A DNA stretch of 64,000 bases. It comes from Collybia mongolica (lineage: Eukaryota; Basidiomycota; Agaricomycetes; Agaricales; Clitocybaceae). Within the stretch, counting starts at the first letter, position 1. Every line of letters starts with the position of its first letter. Below, one piece after another: positions 10,075 through 21,159 of this stretch. The position numbers and the translations under genes were made by a program. Under the pieces are notes generated by a model. The model had not been told where the DNA came from, did no database searches, and was given only the letters and a program-made list of their open reading frames with translations. The stretch is from assembly GCA_013420905.1 (NCBI GenBank), contig JAAXNY010000011.1, positions 2,480,001 through 2,544,000 on the forward strand. Direction: 5' to 3'.

Positions 10075-10840
10075 TCAGTACAGCCACGGAATAAGGGAAT
10101 AGGGGACGTTGTGCGTATATTCGACCCATTCTTCGTCAAATTGCTTTCTCAAAAGCCCATCCTCCACAGACATTCTGCGCAGCAAGTACACCATTATAGA
10201 CCCCATCATTGTACCGAATATGCCGAAGAACGCCCCCCCTACTCTCGTTTCTAACACGCCAGACGCCCTTAACCAGGATCCCTGAGAACCGTACCAGCAC
10301 ACCATCCCAGCGTATACCATTAACAGGGCGGAGTAGCTTGGGTGGCGGACTATTCCATAAGGCCCCGTCGTCACTAATTTGTGGTCCTTGTGGATACTGA
10401 CGTGATAGGTGAATAATTTCTTCAGTACTTGGTAACACCGCACCCTCAACAGGGTGCCGAGAGTTATCAGCACCATGCCTGTCACAGAGAGCGACGTAAG
10501 GCAAATATCATTGACGTTGCCTCGAACCATCAGCTTTGAAATTATTTGAGTAGATGTTGGGGCTGATGGCCATTCGTTGGCGCAAATGGTAGCTGCCTCT
10601 GTGATTCCAACCATCCAATATACGCCCTAGCAGACACTCCTCAGTACGTGGAATATGATGTTTGAGTGATAAGCTTCTGACCTTAAGAGACCACATGTAC
10701 CTTCTCATTATCATCATGGACCAATCGAGAGGGCCAGTTGGGCGTGGTTCCTCGCCTTTTGAGGAGACATTCGGGGGCGTGAAGGATTTGTGTATTCCAA
10801 CTGTGGCTACCAAAATGCAAGGTACTTTGATGATTGACAT
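10075..10840 (-). CDS. Isoprenylcysteine carboxyl methyltransferase-like (ICMT copy A)
   Basis: Predicted to be an ER-membrane enzyme that transfers a methyl group from S-adenosylmethionine to the carboxyl of a C-terminal prenylcysteine, the last step in maturing CaaX proteins and fungal lipopeptide pheromones. Two exons, 10840-10682 and 10626-10075, joined in phase 0, give 236 residues, the normal size for short STE14-like ICMTs. The SAM-binding signature TGPYGIVRHPSYSA lies near residue 145. The C-terminus has the family pattern RRMSVEDGLLRKQFDEEWVE followed by a Tyr/Pro-rich end. Four or five hydrophobic segments are visible. The start MSIIKVPC is shared with copies B and C. It is the most diverged of A-D at the HPSYSA and LFTYHVSIHK segments. 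First of five tandem minus-strand copies; frame fully open. Confidence 0.88.
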
Positions 10841-11640
10841 TACTCGAAATCTGCTGGCGTGCAAAGCTATTGCAGTGGGGAAGGGGGGGAAGAACAAGAA
10901 CTACCTAAACTTTCCATGCGCGATAAATCGACCCTGCCGACGCTGCCTTGCTCGCGGAGCCCAAAACAGTCACAAAACACATGGTCCATCGGCGCTAATT
11001 GATAGGCACATAAGACGAAGTACAGAGTCCGGAACTGCGGATACGAACAACGTCAACACGAGACACAGGTGACATCCTTGAGCTCCGAAAATTCTGATAT
11101 AATATCACAAGCCCGATATGGTGTCACTGAACGCCTTAAAGCCTTGATTGATCCTGGCTAACGTCGCGCCTCCATCATTTCACGACGATACACCGCGTTC
11201 GGTAGCGTGGTGGTTCGGTATGGATTTTACTGTATGTTTCATCGAGACAAACTAAAGTTGATTCCCAGTAGAGCGCTTCATTGGTCTCGCCTCACAATGG
11301 GTGCTTCACTCCTGTTAACAGCAGCCCGCATGACGGGTCACTGTCAAAGCAACTTAGAGGTTGCCATGAATGTTACTGAACCGCAATATCGCAGTGGTCC
11401 TTATCAACGCAAACCTCGAGAGTTAGGAGGGAGACAATTCATATCTTTCTCGCATCTTAAACACAAAACGGGCGTGGATATTTTTGACTGGACACGTGGA
11501 AACCAATTCGATCCTTTATCGAATTATATTTCCTATATCACCATCACACAGACCATTTGGTAGAGCATGGTTTATCGGGATCCATAAGTCTTTCATTTCG
11601 AACAGAAATATGCTGTGACAGCTGTCATTCGTGGAGTATC
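10841..11640. repeat. Intergenic segment between ICMT A and B, part of duplicated unit
   Basis: No intact gene. The part from about 11150 to 11600 shares long stretches with 13300-13720 and 15220-15440: a block around ATTTCACGACGATACACCGC, a block around GAGGGAGACAATTCATA and a block around ATATCACCATCACACA. These mark the boundaries of a tandem segmental duplication that carried the ICMT gene together with about 1 kb of flank. Confidence 0.65.
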
Positions 11641-12413
11641 TCAGTACACCCCTGGGATCACGTAGTACGGAACATTTTGCGCATATCGAACCCATTCTTC
11701 GCCAAATCTCCTCTTCAGAGCTCCGTCTTCCCTAGGCATCCTCTTTAACAACCCCACCAATAGACCCCCCATGAACGCGCCGAATGCGCCGAAAAACGCC
11801 TTCCCTCCGCTCGTCTCCAGCACACCAGACTCCCTCAGCCAGGATCCCCGAGAACCGTACCAGAATGCCATCCCAGCGTACACCATTGCCAAGCCGGAAT
11901 AACTTGGGTGGCGGACTACTCCATAAGGTCCTGTTGTCACCAGTTGATGATTCTTGTGGATGCTCAGGTCGAACGTGAAGAACGTCTTCATTGCTTGGAA
12001 ACACCGCATCCTCAATAGGGTGCCGAGAACTATCAGTACCATACCCGTTGCTGAGAGCCGGGTAAGGTAAAGATTGTGGACATTGCCTCGAAACATCAGT
12101 TTAGAAAGGATTTGTTGGGATCTTGGAGCTGATGGAAAATTGTTGGCCAAAATGGCTGCTGCTTCTGCGATTCCAACCATCCAAAATATACACTGGAAGA
12201 CGCTTTTTAGTATGTGGGATGTGATGCCTGTGCAATAAGATTTTGTATACTTACCTTGATAGTTCCCATCGACCTCGTCGCCAACATTAGGAACCCATCC
12301 CACGGGGTAGTATGGGGTAATTCCTCGCCTTTCGCGGAGACATTTGGAGCCGTGAAGGTTTTGTGTAGTCCAAGTGAGGCTACCAATATGCAAGGTACTT
12401 TGATGATTGACAT
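11641..12413 (-). CDS. Isoprenylcysteine carboxyl methyltransferase-like (ICMT copy B)
   Basis: Same predicted role as copy A: carboxyl methylation of prenylated C-terminal cysteine. Exons 12413-12255 (159 nt) and 12192-11641 (552 nt) match the exon sizes of A, C and D exactly and splice in phase 0 through a 62-bp intron beginning GTAAGT and ending TTCCAG. The product is 236 residues, with TGPYGVVRHPSYSG as the SAM-loop signature and RRFGEEWVRYAQNVPYYVIP at the C-terminus. Its N-terminal exon encodes MSIIKVPCILVASLGLHKTF. No stop or frameshift is seen. A longer read-through frame through the intron exists, but the shared intron position in five copies argues for splicing. Confidence 0.9.
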
Positions 12414-13762
12414 TACTCAAACCCTGTGGAGATGCAAAGCTATCCAAGGAAAGGAACAATATCTCCGCTTATAAATGTACAACTCAAGGTGAAATTTCCT
12501 ATTTCGTTGTTGCCTTACCCACAGAGCCAGATCTTTCCCATGACATGCGACCAATCATCGCTCCTGCGGTTAACTCGTGGGGTCAAGGTATGCTTCTGCG
12601 AAGGCTTGAGGTAGTGAGTAACGAGATGTCATTTCTTAGAAGCTCCTTGTGGGGTCACATTACCGATTTGAAGGGAAAGCATGGACCGGTGGCCGATCCC
12701 CTACGAGACGAAGCCTTGGTGCTTCTGCTTCATTAAGAGGGACGGTGGTGAGTCTAGGGAAAGCAAGGTTGTCATGATGGTTTCGCTGAAGACTTTAAAA
12801 CTAGTTGGTCCTGCCAGTGAGTCAGACCCACGTCTTTTCGCCTTGTAGTACAACGACCTTGAACCGCCCTGTCGGGACGCTTTTTCAATGCAGGTCCCTT
12901 TCCACGCGCCACGATACCAATACTCCCACGCCTTGCATTCAGTGATGGAGCGCAACGAGGCGACGATCGGTCGGCCTTCGGCATTGTTCTCGTAATCGAA
13001 CTGCATGCGCAACAATAGACAGGGTATCGATTTGTGTAACGTCAATAGGCTGGATCGTCCCAAGGTCTGCAGTCTCTCCACAGCAAAGGCAGCCACCGGC
13101 ATGTCACAGGACTCGGGGAGAATTCGAAGGTAATGCCAACGACGTTTAGCCGAGCACACGGGAGAGGCGTGAAGGTACCTATCAGCAAGTCATGAATCCA
13201 TAGCTGTATGCACCACCGACCTGAAGCGACCAACCAATCATGGATCAACGCAATCAGTTGAATTGGACTACGTTTTTAGGCATCGTTCGAGCCTGGCCAT
13301 TGTCGCACTTTCACTCTTTCACGACGATGCGCCGAGTTCAGGAGCGTGGTGGTTTGGTGTGTATTATACTCTGTGCTTCATAGAGACAAGTTAACATTGT
13401 TAACAAGCAGAGCGCTTCACTGGATCACAATAATTCGTCTCGCTATAAAACAGGTGGTTCTCTGTCAATTTCCATGAAGGGTTATTTCCAAAGTAACCTA
13501 GGGGTTGCCGCGGATGTTACTGAACCCCACGCAGGATTGCTGTAATCCTAACCAACGCAAAACCCAAGAGTTTGGAGGGAGACAATTCATAACTTTCACG
13601 TCTTCAGGCTAGACACGTGGAAACCAACTGGATACCTTGTCGAATCGTATTTCCTATATCACCGTCACACCATTGGAAGAGTGTGATTCGTCGAAATTAA
13701 CAAGTCTATCATTTCGAACAATCTGTCATTAATGCTGTCATTCTCTACATGTGTGGAGTATC
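12414..13762. repeat. Duplicated flank with decayed coding-like segment, between ICMT B and C
   Basis: On the minus strand a frame at 13159-12701 runs through HYLRILPESCDMPVAAFAVE and a YWYRGAWKG segment. Related but frame-broken versions lie upstream of copies C (about 15170-14760) and D (about 16960-16600); the shared landmark is a DNA word CACGGGAGAGGCGTGAAG at about 13160, 15160 and, with changes, 16950 and 18832. I read this as a passenger gene or 5' region that was duplicated with the ICMT genes and then decayed. No family recognised. Confidence 0.55.
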
Positions 13763-14531
13763 TTAGTACAACCCTGGGATCAGGGAATACGGAACATTGT
13801 GCGCATATTCCACCCATTCTTCGCCAAATCTATTCTTCAAAGTTCTGTCTTCCACAGACATCCTTCCCAATAACCCTACCATTAGAGTCCCCATCATCGT
13901 GCCGAATATGCCGAAGAACGTCTTCCCTCTACTCGTCTCTAATACGCCAGACTCTCTCAGCCAGGAACCCCGAGAACAGTACCAGAATGCCATCCCAACA
14001 TGCACCATTAGCATGCCGGAATAACTTGGGTGGCGGACTACTCCATAAGGTCCCGTTGTCACCAATTGATGATTCTTGTGGATGCTCAAGTCGAATGTGA
14101 AGAACGTCTTCATCGCTCGGAAACATCGCATCCTCAATAGGGTGCCGAGAGTTATCAGTACCGTACCCGTTGCTGAGAGCGGGGTAAGGTAAAGATCATT
14201 GGCGTTGCCTCGGACCATCATCTCAGAAAGGATTTGTTGAGATCTTGGGGCTGATGGAAAGTTGTTGGCCAAAATCGCTGCTGCCTCTGTGACCCCAATG
14301 GTCCAAAATATACTCTGGTAGATGCTTCTCAGTACGTGGGGTGTGATACCTGAGCGATGAAATTTTGTAGACCTTGATAGCTCCCATCAACCTCTTCATC
14401 GCCACCAGGTACCAATCCCATGGACCAGTACGGGGTAATTCCTCGCCTTTTGAGGAGACATTCGGAGCCGTGAAGGTTCTGTGTAGCCCAACTGTGGCTA
14501 CCAGTATGCAAGGTACTTTGATGATTGACAT
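13763..14531 (-). CDS. Isoprenylcysteine carboxyl methyltransferase-like (ICMT copy C)
   Basis: Third tandem ICMT. Exons 14531-14373 (159 nt) and 14314-13763 (552 nt) give 236 residues. The second exon opens with S-I-F-W-T where the other A-D copies have a V/I-Y/F-W-M motif, so the methionine common to the others is threonine here, which is why a naive start in exon 2 fails. TGPYGVVRHPSYSGMLMVHV carries the SAM loop, and the C-terminus reads FGEEWVEYAHNVPYSLIPGL. The frame is open throughout. Methylation of prenylcysteine carboxyl groups is inferred from family signatures. Confidence 0.88.
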
Positions 14532-15476
14532 CACTCGAAATCTGCTGGGATGCAAAGCTGTCCAAGGGGAAGGAACGAGATCTCTGCTTATAAGTGTACA
14601 ACCCAAGGTGGGATTGCCTTATTCCGTTGCTACTTGGTTATACCCAAAGAGCCAAATATATCCCATGACATGCGACCTATTGTCGCTTCTGTGATTGATG
14701 CGTGGCGTCAAGGCATGCTTCTAGCTGGAAGACTTGAGGTATAAATATTCGATATTCGATATTCAGCACTGATCCCTTTCCACGCGCCATAGTACCAATC
14801 ATCTAATTTCCCACGCGCGTAAATAATCTCACCAGGGCAAATGATATCTATACGTTTATCAAAAACTGTTGTGCTCCTTTCCTCTTCAATATCTCCAGGT
14901 CTTGATTTTTACCTGTCGAGCGGGCGACGCGATGGAGAGCAATGCGGCAGCGATCAGTTGGCCTCGGTGTCGTTCTCAGAACAATCGAACCATGTTGCTG
15001 CTCGCAACAAAATGCGCAACGATGGACGGGACATCGATCTAACGTCAATCAGCTGAATTGTATCGGGGTCTCCACAGCAAAGACACCCACCGGCACGTCG
15101 TAAAATTGCGGGAAAAGCAGTGCTGATGCCCAACGACCTTTGGCACACGGGAGAGGCGTGAAGTTACCGCCTTTTGAGGAGGCATTTGGATGACGTCTGC
15201 GTCTGAATCTCTGAACTCTATGCACGATTGCAGTGGTCCTAAATAAGGCAAAACTCACCAGTTTGGAGGAGGTAATGCATATCTTTCGTAGCTTGAAACA
15301 CAAAGCAAACGTGGACACTTTTGACTGGACATGTCGCCTCGAAGTGGATCCTTTGTCGGGGCTTTTTTCATATATCACCATCACACATACAATTGGAAAA
15401 GGATGGTTTACCAAGATACAAGGGATTTTTATTTCGAACAATAACATGCTATCATCCTCCACCTATGTGGAGTATC
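14532..15476. repeat. Duplicated flank between ICMT C and D
   Basis: Contains the second copy of the passenger segment (frame-broken on the minus strand, with a piece reading FPQFYDVPVGVFAVETPIQF) and the conserved block around ATATCACCATCACACA before the next gene's 3' end. A short ATATTCGATATTCGATATTCAG repeat-like word lies at 14745-14767. No intact gene. Confidence 0.6.
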
Positions 15477-16241
15477 TCAGTACACCCCAGGGATCAGAGA
15501 ATATGGAACATTGTGCGCATATTCAACCCATTCTTTGCCAAATTGCTTCCGCAAAGCTTCGTCTTCCACCGACATCCTTCTTAACAACCCTACCATCACA
15601 GCCCCCATCACCGTGCCAAACATGCCGAAAAATGCCTTCCCTCTGCTCGTCTCTAGCACGCCGGACTCCCTTAGCCAGGATCCCCGAGAACCATACCAAA
15701 ATACCATTCCAATATATACCATTAGCATGCCGGAATAGCTTGGGTGGCGGACTATTCCATAGGGCCCCGTTGCCACCAGCCTGTGATTCTTGCGGATGCT
15801 CAGATCGAATGTGAAGAATGTCTTCATCGCTCGAAAACACCGCATCCTCAATAGGATGCCGAGAGATATCAGTACCATGCCAGTTACTGAGAGCGGAGTG
15901 AGGCAAAGATCATCGACATTGTCTTGGACCATCAGTTTTGAAAGGATTTGTCGAGATCTTGGGACTGAAGGCAAATTGTTGGCCAAAATAGTTGCTGCCT
16001 CAGCGATCCCAATCATCCAATATACACACTGAAAGACGCTTCTCAGTAGCGGGTATGATGCCTGGGCGATAAGATTGTATACCTTGATAGCTCCCGTCGA
16101 CCTCCTCGTCATCATCATGAACCAATCCCACGGACCGGTAACGGGTAATCCCTCGCCTTTCGAGGAGACATTCGGAGCTGTGAAGGCTTTGTGTAATCCA
16201 ACTGTTGCTACCAATATGCAAGGTACTTTGATGACTGACAT
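15477..16241 (-). CDS. Isoprenylcysteine carboxyl methyltransferase-like (ICMT copy D)
   Basis: Fourth tandem ICMT. Exons 16241-16083 and 16028-15477 splice in phase 0 and give 236 residues; the 54-bp intron is a multiple of three and free of stops, so the gene also reads through as 254 codons, but the intron coincides with those of the sister copies. Start MSVIKVPC. SAM signature TGPYGIVRHPSYSGMLMVYI, C-terminus RRMSVEDEALRKQFGKEWVE and a VPYSLIPGVY end. Predicted membrane enzyme for prenylcysteine methylation. Closest to copy C by eye. Confidence 0.9.
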   Translation of the reverse strand: MSVIKVPCILVATVGLHKAFTAPNVSSKGEGLPVTGPWDWFMMMTRRSTGAIKVYNLIAQASYPLLRSVFQCVYWMIGIAEAATILANNLPSVPRSRQILSKLMVQDNVDDLCLTPLSVTGMVLISLGILLRMRCFRAMKTFFTFDLSIRKNHRLVATGPYGIVRHPSYSGMLMVYIGMVFWYGSRGSWLRESGVLETSRGKAFFGMFGTVMGAVMVGLLRRMSVEDEALRKQFGKEWVEYAHNVPYSLIPGVY

Positions 16242-17768
16242 CGCTCAAGCTCTGCCGGCATGCAACGCTGTCCGAAGGAAAAGAACGAGATCTCCACCAA
16301 TAAGTGCACGAACTCAAGATGGAATTGCCTGTTCCGTTTCTGCCTTACCCAGAGCCAAATCTATCCAATAACATGTGACATATTATCGCTTCTGTGATTG
16401 ATGCGTGGGGTCAAGGTATGCTTTCAGGAAGACTTAAGCTTATAAATAACCAGGTAGCGTTTCTTGGAAGCTTCTCGTTAGGTCACTATCACGATTTGAA
16501 GGGAACCTAAAGCTGCTATAATAGTTTTGCTGAAGACTTTGAAGCCGATTGATTCTACCAGAGTCACTCACGTCTGGTGAAGCGCCCCTGCCAGGATGCT
16601 TGTGCAGCGCAGGTCCCTTTTCATGCGCCATGATGCCAATATACGCAATGGTCCTGTCCCACTAGCCTACGCCCATGCACAATCTCATCAGGGCACCTCC
16701 ACGCCTTGATTCATCCTGTCGACGGCGAATGACGCGATGGAGCACAATGCGGCGATGATCAATTGCCTTCGACACCATTCTCAGAATAAATGAACTACTT
16801 CGCAACTCGGTGCGCAACGATATATAGGACATCGATCCAACGTCAATCAGCTGGGTTGTCTCAAGATCACCACAGCAATGGCAGCCACCACCACGTCGTA
16901 GGGTTGCGGGAAAGGTAGTGCCGATGTACAACGACCTTTAGCACATGGGAAAGGCGTGAAGCTACCCACTAGTTGATAATAAGTCATGAATCCACATCTG
17001 TGTGCACCATCAACCTGAAGCAAGCCGCAATTATAGATCGATGCAACTAAAATTGGACTACGACTACGAGCCCTGGCATATGCGACACGTAGCATCCCGA
17101 AAGTCAGCGTCCCGCTTTGTGAGACCAAGTAGCCCGTCCGTTGCACAAACATCTTGCATGCTTGTGCACGAGCTGTCACATATTGGCGCCGGCTATCCGG
17201 CGTCACGAATGGTAGCGAGTTGTGAGATTTTTGTATCTCCATGCGTCTGGCACCCCATATTATGATAACGAACTAGAAAGCATGATAGTACCTTTGATCT
17301 GCGAGAAATCAATCCAAATATCCACTTCCATGTGGTATAGGGAGACGGATAGATCCTAGTTTATCGCGGTTATCATCATACGTCACCATTGACTAGCACA
17401 CGGAATAGATTTTTTCGTGACTTTGTACGAAGCTACTTTTTGTACGTGCAACACAATACTTCTATGAATCCTCATATCATGGAGGGCCATGCTCACATTG
17501 TGACGGGAACCCGGCCAGGAGGGGGCAATTTCCTCAATACGGGCCTGTTGCCTAGAGACCTTCTCTATGTTCTCATGTCTGTTTTCCTGGAACAATATCA
17601 ACAAGTGTCATTCTGTCAAATTCATTCAGTCATTAATAGCTTCCTGGATTTCTCTTCTCCGCGGCTACTTTGGAACAGCGTTTACGCGGGAGAGGCATAA
17701 GCAACTCAAATCCACTCGACCCCGGAAAGAAAGAAATACATAATAAGTACACGGTGTTTGGCGGTATA
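16242..17768. repeat. Duplicated flank between ICMT D and E
   Basis: Third version of the passenger segment (about 16500-17060; on the minus strand a piece reads LVGSFTPFPCAKGRCTSALP). The part 17250-17700 has no counterpart elsewhere and no convincing gene. Unit spacing is larger here than between A-D, in keeping with E being the older copy. Confidence 0.55.
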
Positions 17769-18535
17769 TTAGTACAAGTACGGTATGAGTGAATATCGTA
17801 CACGTTCTGTCCATTCCACCCATTCAAACCCGTACACGTCCTTTAGCGCCTCGTCCTCGGACCGCATCCTTCTGAAGAGCCCGAAAAGGAGACCCACCAT
17901 CGCTACTGCAAAGGCTGCAAAAAATGTGCTGCCTGCCAGGGTCTCCAATATACCACTTTCTCTTAGCCAGGATCCCTGAGACCCATACCAGAGAAAAGCA
18001 CCGATATATGTCACCAGTAAGCCAGCATAACCCGGATGTCGCACAACATCGTACGGTCCTGTCGTTATCAGATTGTGATCGATACGGATAGCGTGCTCGA
18101 ATGTATAAAGGTGCATCATCACTTGATGACATTGTATTTGAAGCAGGGTCCCGAAAACGATGAAGAGGATTCCCACTGCGGAGAGCGGCGTGAGGTAGAT
18201 GTTCTGCGCGCTGCCGTATAGGAACAGCGTAGCGAGGATGCGTGTCAAATGTGGCGACAGGGTGAGATTTGTGGCCATGATGGTGATTATTTCCGCGGCA
18301 CAAATCGCCCATAAGACACCCTGAAAAGAGCTGTAGCACAGAACGACGCAGTTTTCGTCTCTCGACGTACTTTAATAGGCCTCATGAGTTTTATCATCGT
18401 CTTCAAAAAGCGGTCCCAACCATCTTGTATTGGCGCCTCTTCTTTCTCCGAGGATGTTCCAGGAGGCGTGAAGGAAATGTGTAGCCCGAGGGTGGCCAGC
18501 AACACGCAAGGCAGTTTCACGAGTGGCTCGTACAT
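17769..18535 (-). CDS. Isoprenylcysteine carboxyl methyltransferase-like (ICMT copy E, diverged)
   Basis: Fifth and most diverged member of the array. Exons 18535-18371 (165 nt) and 18320-17769 (552 nt) join in phase 0 for 238 residues. The start is MYEPLVKLPC and not MSIIKVPC, the SAM loop is TGPYDVVRHPGYAGLLVTYI, and the C-terminus is RRMRSEDEALKDVYGFEWVE with a VRYSLIPYLY end. The second exon has exactly the length seen in A-D, so the fold is presumably conserved. It is nearest to the pheromone/receptor core (1.4 kb from Phe1) and could be the ancestral copy from which A-D were duplicated; that order is inference. Confidence 0.88.
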
Positions 18536-19723
18536 CGTGCGGAAGAGTGTTGTCTTCCTCGAGAGTTTCGGAGGGTAAGATGTGGGGCGTCAGAGCAACA
18601 TACCAATCCTCTTTCGATCACGTCGTAGCATTTCTTAAATCCGTGTTGTGGGGGAGAAGACAACCCTGTGAATCTCCGCCTTCCAAACATTCGTGATAGT
18701 GAGTGGTGCATCAGCATCAAACTGCTTTCGGATGTTCAGCGCGTTTTGTGAGAAAGTCTTGGAAGATCCGAAAATAGGCGCAATAGGCAAGGGCTCCACA
18801 GCCGGACGCCGTCGGGATCCGGTGTCGTGATGGGAGAGGCGTGCATAGTGATTTAGTCCGGGAGTACACCGGTATCATCGAATGGTGCTAAAAAGAGATA
18901 CAGCTTTATGTTCACATTATGGAGAAGATGGGAACCGTTTTCTGTGGGACCTCAGAACTTGAGGTTGGCTGAATTACTTACGTTTTCGAGCGGGCTGAAG
19001 CGCAGGGGCTTTAGAAACTCCGCATTATATGCGCGCAGCAGAAAATGAAGTCGTTTTTCTGCTTTCCCTTTCCTGTCGCCTTATGACAGTTATGCTGACC
19101 GGTTAGCCATGGTTCCTTCTTTTGCATCTGGAGGCGTTGATGGTGACGTTCTTCTACTTTATATCGTCGGCGCTCTGCCTAGGTGCACGGAGCTTGTCTT
19201 TCTCGGCATATTAGACCCTCCTTCGGGGACAGGCACTGTACAGGACATCGGTTTTTGCGACCTACTTATCGCCTCTTGTCCGTTCAGTTCGGCTTAAAAG
19301 TAAGTGGTCAGACTCATACCAGAAGAAGAATGGGGAACCATCACCTTGTGATCATTGAATATTGGGCGCCAGGTGTAACTGAGGAAAGATTAATCGCCCG
19401 CGAGGTTCAAAAACTTTTTCAAATCTTTGGGCGGTAGGGCCGGGCCGGGAACTACATAAGCAGGGTGGGACAGGAAAATATTACAGTGATACTTCAGGCG
19501 AATCGCAGCGTTTGCTCAAACTCCTTCGTTCTATGTCTCAGTTGAGAAGGCCACAACTCATATGCTTTTGCTCTGACTTCCTGGAATCTCTTGGGGCCCT
19601 CCAGATAACCTCCACTGTTGGGTCCAGTCATGGGCTTGCTGCCGTGATTTGATGTCACGGGACGTGACATTCGCATTGTGTGACTATTGTCCAGATTTTT
19701 AGCGGTCCATGCATGGACCCACA
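18536..19723. other. Intergenic, no gene supported
   Basis: A last trace of the ICMT duplicated flank (GATGGGAGAGGCGTG at about 18829) is present. Several frames of 60-120 codons exist on both strands but none has recognisable motifs, and they overlap one another. The right part leads into the promoter of the first pheromone gene. Confidence 0.4.
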
Positions 19724-19796
19724 ACAATGGAAAGTCGTATTTGGAGGACAATGGCCTCCCATAAATTTCCGCTTGGCTAGTGGAGGGTATATATAT
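19724..19796 (+). promoter_or_regulatory. Phe1 promoter: ACAATG sites and TATA box
   Basis: ACAATG occurs at 19724-19729 and 19748-19753, with an ATTGTCC at about 19686-19692. A TATATATAT run at 19788-19796 lies about 175 bp before the Phe1 ATG. ACAATG/CATTGT resembles the target of HMG-box regulators of fungal mating genes; binding is inferred. Confidence 0.5.
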
Positions 19797-19968
19797 GCAG
19801 GGTAGGCTGATGATTTGGCTTCTCAACGCTTTCGTTTGTCCCAACCACACCTACGGTTTCGAGAAACCTCTTCGCGCTACTTCACTCACTTCGATTGCTT
19901 TCAACCAGTCTCAACTGCCATCCAGCCACCACCACTAAACAACTACCACCCAATCATTCTCATTTTCA

Positions 19969-20091
19969 ATGGATCAGTTTACTAGCCTTTTTCCCGAGCC
20001 CCTCTCTGCTGAAGAGATCGAATCATTCGTGGATCTTCCGGTTGACGAAGATTCTGTGTACCGTCCACCTACCTGGTGCGCGATCGCATAA
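19969..20091 (+). CDS. Lipopeptide mating pheromone precursor Phe1 (CAIA)
   Basis: Forty codons, too short for default ORF detection. The product starts MDQFTSLFPEPL, is acidic in the middle and ends RPPTWCAIA. The CaaX box CAIA directs farnesylation of the cysteine, removal of AIA and carboxyl methylation, giving a secreted lipopeptide for a partner's STE3 receptor. The M-D-x-F start, acidic pro-region and CaaX end are shared with three other small genes here. A clear Glu-Arg processing site is missing; the acidic DED before SVY may serve. An intron-like sequence (GTACGC…ATAG, 20092-20144) begins directly after the stop. Situated between the ICMT array and receptor R1. Confidence 0.88.
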   Translation: MDQFTSLFPEPLSAEEIESFVDLPVDEDSVYRPPTWCAIA

Positions 20092-20144
20092 GTACGCGCC
20101 TGTTCGTTCTGAAAGTCTGACGATGCTAATGTTTGCTCTCATAG

Positions 20145-21159
20145 ACAGTTTCTATACCAGTAATAACCCGGATACCTCTCAATCACTTCTCGAGTGCCTC
20201 GCGCCGTACGTGTTCTATACCCCTTCAACCAGAGGCTTTGTCCTAAAATTTCTCTGGCATCAGTCATAACGCTCCTTCAACCCTTTCGATTCTCTTTTCC
20301 TCATTCTTGGGCCTATCATCTCTTCCCAGCTGAATGCAAACATTCAGAATCTTTCTCACATCTGTATCGATAACACCATTCTCTACCAGCACAGTCTCGG
20401 GTCGTATTTATTCCTATAATTATGTACCGATGTAGCACACCTGACAATCCAAATGATCCATGGGCTGCGCCCTAAAATCTCTAAAATGAATTATAACATA
20501 TTTCCCTCTTCAGGACACTGGGCCATAATCCATGTGTTTCCTGAAAATACCTGGAGATGATGATAAAACAAAGGTTGAAATTTGTCCATTGTTATCCCAA
20601 GTTTGAAGGACAATGTGTTACAACCCTGGAGACCCTACGGCTCTGAGTTCTCGGCTGGGATGGAAGGTCCTTGTTGATATGAGGGATGGTCCTTAGTGCG
20701 ACTGCCGATGGAGGACGAGGCCCGAGCCCAAACCTCACCTTCTCACTATTTGTCCTCCACAGCTCTCGACACCACTGTATGTTAATTTGATACAAGGTCC
20801 AGACGAGGTAATATGCGGTTGATTCGGCGAGATTGAAATTGTCCATTCATAGTTTGTCCATATCTAATCCCAATTTTTCGAGTCTGAGCATCCTAGGACT
20901 TTGAAACTGAGAAGGGCAACGTTGGTCGCATCATGGGTGACAGAAAAATGCATAAGAGCTGCATGCAATGGATATACGAGTGTAAAATACAGGAAATATG
21001 TATCAAGACAATACATCTATGGCTACAATTGCTTCGTGATTCGTGGTCAACGTAAGATCTAGCGAACGAAAATGAGTGTGAAAATTCTGAAAAGGAATCG
21101 CGTCGAATGATAGCTATGAATGGTAGTAGTACAGGTGAGAAAATGCGATCAACGCAGAA
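20145..21159. other. Intergenic, two ATTGT motifs, no gene supported
   Basis: Contains the Phe1 3' region. CATTGT at about 20588 and ACAATG at about 20609 are further HMG-like sites. A minus-strand frame at 20846-20592 begins MDNFNL like a pheromone but has no CaaX end. No other coding signal. Confidence 0.4.

Noticed and set aside
19494..19850. 118-codon minus-strand frame over the Phe1 promoter
   Set aside because: Overlaps the TATA box and HMG-like sites and has no recognisable domain.
20592..20846. Minus-strand frame starting MDNFNLAES, resembling a pheromone precursor start
   Set aside because: No CaaX end, 84 codons and no processing motif; the similarity is limited to MDxF.
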